Source: Arenicola marina (lineage: Eukaryota > Annelida > Polychaeta > Arenicolidae). Taken from it: a DNA stretch of 64,000 nt. Below, one piece after another: positions 12,505 to 22,710 of this stretch. Location: NCBI GenBank assembly GCA_964019135.1, contig OZ025265.1, positions 20,993,143 through 21,057,142 on the forward strand, in the 5' to 3' direction. The notes under the pieces are model-generated. The model did not search any database, had not been told where the DNA came from, and saw only the letters and a program-made list of their open reading frames with translations. How positions within the stretch are numbered: position 1 is the first letter of the stretch; each line of letters begins with the position of its first letter. The translations under genes were made by a program, and so were the position numbers.

Positions 12505-12560
12505 CAGGTTTAGGTGTGGGAGGGTGAGGGGGGGGGGGAGTGGGGGAGGGGGGAGGTAAT
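12505..12560. repeat. G-rich tract
   Basis: A purine run with several G blocks (GGGGGGGGGG at 12529 and following), about 240 bases beyond the stop codon of the METTL24-like gene. It is shorter in copy B. Confidence 0.7.
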
Positions 12561-12797
12561 GTTAAGCCCAATCTACTTGGTTACGCCGATGCCGCGTAGT
12601 TGAGTAAGAGTCATTCATAATCAATCAATTATAATCGCCAAATGATTAGCTAATCATGGGTCGGAAATCCCATCAAATGACCTCTCCTGATCTCCAAATT
12701 TTGCGCAGCATTCTATATATGTGCAGTTCACATTTCTTCATTTCAAACCTTGACACATCTTGACGCACACATTTACTTTGATGACGATGCACTAAGA

Positions 12798-15700
12798 TCA
12801 GGTATGCAAATGTGTGTCAGAGACAAAGTTGGTGTTCACGTAAAATATTTCATAGCAACATAGCGACTTTCCACCGATGGATACTGGTGTCAATTCCGCG
12901 AAACGGCCACAACAATTATTGTTTGTATGGTATATGAACTTGCGGAATCCGACTCGCTCCAGGTCGTCGAAGCTCTGGTAGATCTCGGCGTAGTCCAGGA
13001 GTGACATGACCTCCTTGGGGCCCAGAAGACGCGGGGTGTGGGCTTCAATGGCCAGCTGCTTGACCTGGTTAATGACGCCGGAGTCGATCATTTCTCTGAG
13101 GGCGGGAAACTCGGCGCCTTCCACGTCCACCTTCAAGTAGTCGATCGCCCTCTAAAGGGAGAAATAAAATATCGCAAATATGATAGGGTAAATGGCTACT
13201 ATTGCTATGAGTTTTCTCTTTCAGTATATTTATATTTGTATCCATGAGTTCCCATTCATATTACCTATCATAGCAACACCAGGTAAACCTACTAGGTAAT
13301 ATATTGGCGTAATTATGATGCTAACAATGGCTAATCTGGAACAATGAATGTGATACGAGAATGAGGTATAGGACTCCATATGTGATCCCACGAACTAACG
13401 ATGAAACAAATCAAATTCTTGCAGGTTTTTTTGCGTTAGCTCACGTTTTGGTGCTTGAGCTGTTTGACGATCTCGCTGAATGCAGCCATCTTCCATCCGT
13501 TCGTGTTCACAAATGAGGAGCCCCATAAGCCCAGATTGTGGAAGTACATGTTGGGCTTGTGGAGGTGGTCCTCTAGATGTATGCTGGGAGAAAAGATCGG
13601 TTTTGTAAATATATTGCAGTACCTTACTTTAGGAGACAATAATTGACAGTTCGATAATTGAGCATTGGGGCGCGGAGTCCTCCAACCCGACCAATTAGAA
13701 AAATAAATAATAATAATTGGTAAGTAAATAACTTGAGGGTGGATGTGATATTTCGATGGACTATAGTCCGCCCCAACGGATCCCTCCCGCACATTGTGAA
13801 GTCCAATATGTTATTGTGATGAATCATTACAAATGATGTTTTGTTTACCTGGGATCGAACGAATGTACCTCGCAGCCAAACTCCGCATTAATTGCGTCAT
13901 CAAAACTCCAGTCATTTGAGATACTGCAAGACAACAAGAGTTTTGAAGCCATGATTTTTGAAACAGGGAAGTGTATACTAAGCGAACAATAGACCGCTGC
14001 ATGTAATGCAGGTGATGCAATTCCACTTAGCAGTAAAAAAAGATCTCATAAATTCAAGTAGTTATCTATCTTGCTAGAACATCGTAGCACATCATCCCAT
14101 TAAAAACTAAATAATTAATTAGATATAATTGATAGCGATTTATGTCAAACAGGTACACAATTTCGCAATTGCGTTGTAAGCAGTTCACACTGACCCGAAA
14201 GAGTAGACGAGGCAATTGTTTTTGACTGGTGCCAACGGTTCGTCTAAACACGCTTCATAGCCCCCGTCACGCGCCCGACCAAACCTCTGAACCGTGGTGC
14301 ACTGGTAGCTTTGCGAGGTCATTTTTCTGCGAAACAAAAATAACAATTATTTTGCCAGTAAAAACAAAAGAAAATGTGTTACCTGGACACAGGAGAAAGA
14401 AACAGTTTATATATGGTAGGCAATTTATTCTGAATATAGTGCGAAAGGTAAGTTTAGAAATATTGGGTGAAAAATGAAATTTAATGAAGCAGGCTGTATG
14501 ATATCAATACCTGCTGTCAACTTGTGGCAAACGTTAATTAGGGCTGTAAATTATGGTAATGAAAGGTTTTGGAAAGTTATAATTTCGCCAATAGACGATT
14601 CAGGTATTTCGCGTCGAAAGGGGGTAAAGGGGTCTAAATGTCTGAGGCGGACTGACAAACCAGTGAGAAGCTAATATGTAATCACAATAATAAACACAAC
14701 TATATACTAGTATCCTTTCGTAATTATAATACATTTTATTTCTTATAAATCTGGGCATTGTAGTCACCGAAGAGCCGCGATCTGTGCATGTTGACGCCAG
14801 AGGAAACAATGAAAGGAGGGTTATGAAGGTTGGTGGAAAGGTGAATATATGTCGACTCGCACACTTCGCAAATACAGTTACAACACAAGAGCTTTAACTC
14901 GTCTGCCGCGCACAGGGCAAAGACTACTTTGTCTGAGACGTGTATCCGAAATAGCGGTCCCATTATATTTAATAAAGGGCCGAGAAAAGTTGGGCGCGTC
15001 CACATACATGTCCAAGTCACATGTTAAATGTATCCGATGAGCGCACTGCTTCCCTTAGATGTGTTATCCATTAACGTTACTGTGACTTATGTTGCAATAG
15101 ATATTACGAAACCTTCAATGACTCCAATAGTTTTATATTTATTTATCTTGGTCCTGCCCTTTTTCCAAGTTTCGTCGTTTTTTGCGCGTGTATCATGTTC
15201 AAATTAACACACCCATCTAAGTCGAGTGAACAAGCCTTTGGTTTCTGCACTTGCCGCGAGTAGCTGTCATGTAAATTAATTTGATTGAATGCAAGTTGTT
15301 TTCGTGTGAGAATAAACTGATTGTTAAAACAGAAAGTTGCTAGAATCCGAAGACCCGCACTTTTGTAGTAGAGCGACTTGTGTCATGCCTCAAGCAGCTC
15401 GAACGAATGGAATAAAGTATATGACTAAGTATTTACTTATGCAATTACAGTATTTTACAATGACTCACGCATGGAACAATACTTGGGCCTCCAGTAGAGA
15501 AAGATTGGCGACTATCATGGAGATTTGTCCGTCGCCAAGGTAGCGACCCGGGTCTTCTTGTTTGAGGCGTCGTGCGTCGGCAGCAGAAACTCTGGGCGGT
15601 GGGTTGTTCGGTGGAAGGTTGACGGGGCCCATCGATTGAACCTCCATCTTTAAAGATACGAATGTTAATTGAATATTGCAATAAACTCTAATGTTACTGT

Positions 15701-16442
15701 TAAAACATTAATGTTTAATTAAGTGATCATTACACAAGATATGAACAGCTTACAACTGATTTTAAAGTGACCTTTATATACAATTTTTTTTAGTGAGAAT
15801 TACAATAAATGTCAGTGGCAACCACCATCAATGCTAAAGTGAAGAAATGTTAGGGGTCTAGTGTTCAGTGTTTCTTTTGCAAAGTGTTCAGTGTCTACCC
15901 TCGATTTTTTGAGTAACAGTGTCGCTGTCGAAACTTCGAAAAACACCTGTAAAACTGTACATGTGTCAATTTTGAAATTTTCGAAGTTGGGAATTTGGAT
16001 GTCGATGTCGGGTATTTATTTAACCGGCATGCAGTGTGCGCCTTTTACCCAATCCAGACCACTTGTATTGTCAATCTAGCGTCCAGCGTCTATTTCTCAA
16101 AAGTGTCAGTGTTCATTCTCGATTTCTTGAATAACGTTGTCGCTGTCAAAATTAAGAGAAACAACTGTAAAACGTTTTCGGTGTGGGGAATTTGATGTGT
16201 TCCGGGTAGCGTGGGTGTTGATGATTAGCGTTTAAGTTGGCAATGGCGAGTGACGCTTCAATTCGCTTGATTTTAGTTTCAGCAGCGTCACACTTAATTT
16301 ACCGCATACCCAGAACTACCTGTCCCATCCCTGTCCCGAGTGCAGCACCACCGTATATCATGTGATCAGCCAGCTCAACCAGGAAGACTCCCAAAACAAC
16401 GAGGGCAAACCCCTTGCAGTACTTCACCGCCCAGACATCCAT
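12798..16442 (-). CDS. METTL24-like methyltransferase, six exons
   Basis: Predicted protein of 333 residues, close to the family's usual size (human METTL24 is in the mid-300s). Exons on the minus strand: 16320-16442, 15469-15647, 14195-14326, 13849-13923, 13445-13583 and 12798-13151 (stop TGA). Every junction is GT-AG and all phases agree. Residues 10-24 are hydrophobic (GFALVVLGVFLVELA), a signal peptide or anchor, so the enzyme probably acts in the secretory pathway. The methyltransferase region shows CLVYSFG (139-145), CEVHSFDPS (162-170, Rossmann-fold acidic position) and LKVDVEGAEF (222-231), the last typical of METTL24 and FkbM-like enzymes. The substrate is not known. The start is the ATG before the hydrophobic segment. 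The exon limits are the same in copy B. A FkbM-type sugar methyltransferase is the main alternative. Confidence 0.85.
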
Positions 16443-16532
16443 GCCACGTCTGAATTGGAACGAGGGGGATTACTAAAGAAAGCATAATTTGGATATGATG
16501 GACACAAATGCGGAAGTTGATGACCTGCTCCA

Positions 16533-16588
16533 CATTTTACTCTGCATTTTACTCTACATTTTACTCTGCATTTTACTCTACATTTTAC
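16533..16588 (+). repeat. 12-bp tandem repeat, variable copy number
   Basis: Four full units of CATTTTACTCTG or CATTTTACTCTA plus a partial one. Copy B has two units fewer (55719-55750), the source of a 24-bp offset change. It lies just upstream of the METTL24-like start. Confidence 0.9.
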
Positions 16589-16699
16589 TTCATCTTTGAC
16601 TGAAGTTACACCGAAGAAGACTTAGCCAAGAATGTCCTTCATCGAAAAAAGCCATGAGAGGCTCAATGATTTATAGGTATTATCTTCAATTTGGCGACG

Positions 16700-17090
16700 A
16701 ACCCATATCCCGCGACCGGGGCCATAACCCGCGACCGGGGCCATGGCCTTGATCGGTGCCCAATGCTATAGCCTGACGCCCAGAACCATAACACGGAGCC
16801 ATAGTCCAGCGCACAAACCCATAGTTTGCGACCGGGGCCATAGCCCGCGACCAGAGCAAAGGCCCGGCAACAAGAGCCATAGCCCGGTGTCCGGTGTCCG
16901 GTGCCCAGAGCCATGACAGGCGCAAAGTGCTATATCCAGACGCCAGAGACATAGCCGGGAATGATATTCCGGCGACGGGAACCATAGCCAATGCCCGGAG
17001 CCATAGTCCAGCACTCGGAACCAGAGCCGGCGACCGGGTTATAACCGGAACCATAGTCCGAAGCTATAGTCCGGCGACCGAAGCCGTAGC
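16700..17090. repeat. GC-rich degenerate minisatellite
   Basis: About twenty degenerate units of roughly 19-20 bp built on CCATAGCCCGCGACCGGGG. They give overlapping open frames in several phases, which are not taken as genes. The array sits between the METTL24-like start (minus) and the DUF1647-like gene (plus). Copy B has it at about 55862-56252. Confidence 0.85.
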
Positions 17091-17661
17091 GCTCGCGAAT
17101 TCATAATTGCGTTCTCGCGTTGCGGCCTATTCTTGTGCCAGCCGAGAATGCGAGATGGCGAGCGGCCCAAGTAAACCACCATAGTATCGTGTAATCCGGC
17201 GAAGTTATTGGAAAGTACAGAAACGGTAATTAAACTGATCTAAATAAGTTATACCAGTTCAACCTAAACAAACGAGAGACACAGTGCGTGTATCACGATA
17301 TATTGGTTCTTTCCAATGATGATGACATCAAACTTACCAATGATGAGCTTCTTGATCAATGAAACTGATACCCACAAGTTGCTTCAAGTTGCTTCCCCTT
17401 CACCGTCTTCAGACAAGCTAGGAATTAGCACCGAAAAATATTGGTGTGTTTCTGCGGTAACACGAGACAAAATAAGATGTGATGTCTGAGGTTCGGTAGG
17501 TAGTCTGGCCAATGCCAGCCACACTCTCGTTCTCGCTCCGCACAAATCAATTGAATGAATTAGTTTTCAAGAGCGCGTAAAGGCCATGTTGGTGCGTTTT
17601 CATTGGTTGCAATGAAAATATCAATGGGCGAGTCTAGTATCGCAGGTAGGGGGACGGGAGG

Positions 17662-17815
17662 ATGCCGTGGGTCAGTGACATCTACACATTGTTGCTGAAC
17701 AGTCACCCCGGGATCTCATCGAGACCCTACTGGACAAGGAACATTATTCAATTAATCGGTTTAATCGCAGTGTTTATGATTGGCCATATATGTCGCCTGT
17801 GGTATTTGGAACGGT
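17662..17815 (+). CDS. Possible signal-anchor first exon of the DUF1647-like gene (copy A)
   Basis: ATG at 17662 in a good context (GGGAGGATGCCG) opens a frame with a strongly hydrophobic segment (IIQLIGLIAVFMIG) about 30 residues in, preceded by basic residues: a type II signal-anchor pattern. A possible donor is GAACG|GTATAT near 17815. Past that point the frame differs between copies at several residues and enters a poly-G run, which fits non-coding sequence. Linking it to the exons at 18600 and 21634 is inference. Confidence 0.4.
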
Positions 17816-18599
17816 ATATTGGTTCCCGCAGACTACAGATCAGCATTACCGTACGATCAGAAGGCTGCGGGCAATCGTGCAACATTACTCATTTCTGGTT
17901 ATTGGAATATGAAGACGGGGCGGGGGGGGGGGGTATCTTTTCAGATCTTAGCAGCGACTGGCATCCAGAAAATCTTGGAGATTCGCGATCAATTTATTCC
18001 TTGCTGGTTAGATTGTGGACACTTTTACGGAAAGCTGAGTCCATCCAAAGTAGACCCCCCGCCCCGCACCCCTGCATTTTTAGCATTCTGGCTCCGCCTT
18101 CCACTAAATAATAAAAACGTTAGTTATAAACAATGTAAGGACTTAGCAATGTAAGTAAAGCTACTGTTACAGTAAATGGCCTGGCCGGAAAACCAGATGT
18201 GGTACGACGCAGAAATATAGTGGGCCTGAGTTGGCTGTGACAAATCCGGCCCAAACGAACTGAGGTTCGTTAGCAGTGGCTAGGCCGGGGTTGTCTATGT
18301 ATCACCAACGATGATCCCGGTAAATAGGTTGAAAGGGGGAAAGATAAAGAAACGTTGTCAACTTTGCGTGCCCTGGATCGTGTAGGCTGAGCGAGAGAGA
18401 TAAACCGAAAGCGGAACCGAATCAGCAACGGGTTACGTCGAATGTAATCTATGCAATGCATAGGAATGCACGGCAAAATAGAGTTAATTCTTCAATCGTT
18501 ACAGTTCTGACAATACTTGTGACGTATTAATGTTTATAGTCAATAAGCAATATAAGACATTAGTGGCATCTGTTAACGAACAACATTATTTTTTTTCAG

Positions 18600-21500
18600 A
18601 TACGCACTTGGTGTGACGTGCAGCTTCGGTCATTTAGAAAGGAATTATATCCAAAACATGTCAACAATCTCTATACTTACGCTTTCAAACCCCTTATTTT
18701 TTAGGTAAGAAATTCACATAAGCAAGATGAAGCTAATAAACTGAGGCAAGTTTCTTTTTTTCTGAAGCATGTTCGGTATGTCGAACACGCCGAGCGATCA
18801 CCATAACTATCGCGCGCAAAACCTAGCTCACGTCTTACTCACCCCTAGCATTTACTATAATAGAGAACAGAACTTAGAGATATCTTTGCTTCCGCACTGG
18901 CCACTATTTTACTTCGTCTATCATGAAGTGGAATTCTTGATTCATAACGTGCATATACCGAAATAGGCCGAACCCCCAACTTTAATACAATAATGATTTC
19001 CAATGAAGGTGAGCCGGATTGTACCAGATGCAGCTCATCGACCGCCATTTGTTTGATGTCTGTATCGAATTATTATGATCAATTTAACAAAATTATAAAC
19101 GTTATTAATCCAAAAGTGTTCTGGTCGATAACGATTAAAGCCGAAGTGTCAGGGATGGGAAATCGTTTAGATTGATTGTAATAGGGCATGCAAATGAATC
19201 TCGTTTTATGTGTGCGATACCTCACGAGACCAAATTTTGGAGATAACAACGTTATGTGCGACCTTATGTTTTCACTGCGCAGGTCACTCGCTCCCTGCTT
19301 GATGAATCGCTGTCATTTTAGTCACGATTTGGGACGAGGAACTAGGCAAACTGCGCGGTGAGCGTGGCGAGAAAAGGGTGGGTCCATTCTAGACCTGTAT
19401 GCAACTTAAATAAGAACCTGTTAACTATCTAGTGACAATATATTGTTGGAAGACACTTTTAGCTTGTATTTTTTCGTATCAATAACTGCGGTCAGTAAAC
19501 TTGGCGCACTACAGCCCGCTGAATACCCAATATTTGCGCTGACCTGACATTGTTGCCGGCGGCCGAATTACAGAGGCAAGCGGAATAAACTATAATTAGC
19601 GGAAATGGGGAAATTGCTATTGTTTTCGACAGACCGATTTATCTTGTTCAAAGTAGGTTATTGATGAACATATATACAATGTTTGTTAGCATCATACTAC
19701 TGATGCATATGGATAAATTTATGAGCAGATATGATTGAACCACTTGAGCTCAATAATACTTAATTGTTATTTTACCACGACTGATTTTATTACAGTTTTC
19801 ATGAATGATGAAGCCTTTGACAAATCATAACTAAGCTTTGTTTAAATAAAGCTTTGAATAGAAATACTATTATAAAACGAAAAAAAATGCTTACTGGCCT
19901 TTTGTATTAACCGAAATATCGTAAACTGATCTTTTCAAATAATGGAACACATTATAACATATATACTATAGCAACCGAGCAGAAGTCTAAAAAAAGTGAT
20001 TATACGATACCAATTTATTTATTACGACACACAGGATTTATTAAGAAAGCAATATGTCTTGGTGCTCGTGTCACAACTGTAGCTAAATGTAGGAGAATGG
20101 ACTAACAGTAACAACAGGTACCATATATATTGATGATTAGGTAGTATCGTTGTATTTGTGATTGTCTTGTTTCTTTCGTACATATATGTCGCAAGTATAG
20201 ACGTCAGGACCAGAGTAGCTGTGAAAGGTGTAATTTAATCGAACTTAATTGGACAACCTTAAGAAGGAACTGTTATGAATTTGATGAGGTATGCAAAAGA
20301 TATATCTCATATTTGGTAGTGTCACTTAGTTTTGCATCTCCTACATATGAAATACCTGCAGGCTTTTATTTTATACCATATGTTGTCAACCCAAACTGAT
20401 AGGATAGAAGTCCGGTGCAACAGACAAATAGAAACTTGGATTTATTATCATCATTTTTGCTCCAATGTATGAGCCAAAAAGTAGTGAATCATTAAGATTA
20501 TACACTGAATTAATTTTACAGAATCGATTTAAAGATTCCATAATTTTCAAATAATTTTTGTTTCCATGTGTGTTTTTCTGTCAAAAGTAACAAAAGTAAG
20601 TGCAATTGAATTAATCAAATTAAAAGGAACTGTTACAATTGAAGATTTAAGAAGTAAGGCTATAATTAAAATGAACATAAACACATCAGCTATGCAAATT
20701 ATCAATTTTTATCAACACAAGCGTCCACTATTAAAAAGCTAAATTCAACTTTTTGTTTTATTAATTAAGGCTTAATTCCAGCATTCCCATGATATATAGA
20801 GGAAGCATAGATTATCTATCTTTGCTAACATATGTGCAAGGACCCGTTGAACTGAGGTATGACTGATGTAACACCTGCATACATGTATATACTTCTTAAA
20901 ATTTAAGTTTGCCGCACCAGTTTAACTTAGAAATGCTACACAATTTGATCCAAAGTATATTATAAGCTGTGGCAATGGAAAAGTGACAGTACTGGTCTAA
21001 CTTGGGGTTCTCATGAAACTGTTTGTCAAAATACACAACACAACTATGAATGCAAAAGAACTGAAACAATTTACAAAGATATCGTTAATACAATAAATTT
21101 ACAACGTTGTTCTTTTTATATTTGCCTATTTGAATGGTAATTTCATTCAGGATTGAAAAGCTGTAATTTTGATCGCCAAGGCTGTCCATACTTTTCCCCA
21201 CATCACTCCCGATCAGTGTAAACATTGGGCAATCATCTAGCTGTTGTGCGCCTAGTTTACTGAACGTGGCCAATATGATGGAAAATTACATGTTCAAGGT
21301 GTCATCTACCACAATATGGACACGAACAAGTTAATAGTTCTTTATTTAAGTCCCACGAAAGACGAAATGCGACTCACCCCTTGCTCGCCGCGCCGGCCGC
21401 GCAGCTTGCCTGGTTCCACGTTTCATGTAGTAACTAGTAGGACAGCCCTCTCTGCGCGGTATCTATTGTTACGCAGGGGGCGAATCAGGCTGCGCACTGA

Positions 21501-22182
21501 ATAAAAAGCACGTGTTCGTTTGTCTCCAAAATGCCAGGCCGGAAGTAGAACCCGCGAGAACTGACATACCCTATTGTCTGATTTTCTCTATGTCTATTAA
21601 TATAACTTAGGGACATTTTTTCCCTAAATATAGAGTGTATTGACGCAGTTTGACGGCGTTGTCTGGATGGACGCATCATTTCGAGTTAAACACAACGACT
21701 GGGAGGCTTTCGACGATCGTCTCTTGGCCACAGATGGATTCTACATGCCGAGAAATCAGGGAATTCCTACATTCACCGTCACCCATCCGGGCATGTACGC
21801 TTACCTATCTACAGACCTGGAATACCAGAAACACAATATGAGCTACGGGGCAGCGAACGCGTTGATAATACACAACACGAAATCGACGTATTGGAATATT
21901 CTTCACTGGTGGTATCTATGCAGTCTGGACCCAGCATGCATTGCGCCGACTGACCAGCGATTCTGCGGAAATTGGGGAAAATGTGCTGGCAAGGGCGGCA
22001 ACATCACGTGCTGGGCTGGTTGCCATCGCTACGACCAATCAGCTATTAATATTTTGGCCTCCAACGATATGCGTGATCAAGGGCATATCTTTGTATGCCC
22101 AGCATGGGAACAGAATACCCCCATTACAATACAGCGGCGTAATACTGCATGGTATGAAACGCGGTTCTGTCCGTCAAATTGA
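18600..22182 (+). pseudogene. DUF1647-like gene, copy A, with premature stop
   Basis: Two exons match the paralogue at 34880-37383. Exon 18600-18704 (105 bp, between CAG and GTAAGA) encodes a segment with TWCDVQLRSF and YPKHV, and TYAFKPL near its end. Its last codon is TAG (18702-18704), directly before the donor; copy B has CAG there. Exon 21634-22182 (after TATAG) encodes 182 residues with FDGVVWMDASFRV, FTVTHPGMYAY, NILHWWYLCSLDPACI and CHRYDQSAINIL. Copy A also has FD where copy B and the paralogues have VY or a similar pair (EAFDDRLL against EAVYDRLL). No exon for the N-terminal VFVTAASSNHF part was found upstream in either copy. The family resembles Pfam DUF1647, a glycosyltransferase-like secretory family of unknown function. 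The stop could also be a segregating null allele. Confidence 0.65.
18705..21633. other. Intron of the DUF1647-like gene (copy A), AT-rich
   Basis: A 2.9-kb AT-rich intron, against roughly 125-195 bases at the same position in the two paralogues. AAATAT at 19914-19919 marks where copy B carries 506 more bases. No repeat family or exon was recognised inside. Confidence 0.5.
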
Positions 22183-22451
22183 ACTAATGAAATGTAGTCT
22201 ATAATCAGAAACATGACAGCAAGGACAGAAGATTACGACTTCGATATGAGCAGTTAGATGCCTGATGCTTTCCCAGTTTCCCGCATGCATATCTCAAGTT
22301 TAGACGATATGTTAACAATGAGACTCTCATACCCAGTGTTCATGACGTTTTGTTCTTCTCGAATGTAAGGATGTCTTAATGCACAGCCAGGCTAAGGTAC
22401 TTGCAGTACACACAAGGGAATACCGTTTTTTAAAATTGTCAGGTCAATACA

Positions 22452-22710
22452 GTAGTAAGTAAGTAAGTTTATTTCGTATAGGAGGCCATCGGTCCCATAG
22501 CACATACAGGGTTACATAAATATGTCGGTGTTACAGGATATATAAAATTTAAGTTTCGCCGTTTGCTTTGTGTAATCTTTCCGCCTTCCATAAATAAATC
22601 GATAAATTCAGTATGTCTTGCTTATTGTGGAACTTCATCCATTTAACGATTTAGTTGCCAGATCAATAAAGTTGACCCATTATAAATGTGCTGTCGGTTT
22701 GCAGATGTTT
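22452..22710 (-). mobile_element. 3' end of a LINE retrotransposon
   Basis: Read on the minus strand, it ends CTATGGGACCGATGGCC, then ACGAAATAAA and a (TTAC)n tail, the typical 3' end of CR1/L2-like LINEs in invertebrates. Part of the end of the reverse-transcriptase frame may lie upstream. In copy B (62121-62336) 60 bases are missing at the inner end. Confidence 0.6.

Noticed and set aside
14736..15020. An extra exon of the METTL24-like gene (94-codon minus frame)
   Set aside because: The phases of the flanking exons join exactly without it, and the sequence does not resemble the family.
16663..17106. Overlapping minus-strand frames rich in Gly, Tyr and Ala, up to 122 codons
   Set aside because: They fall within the GC-rich degenerate minisatellite and are open in more than one phase.
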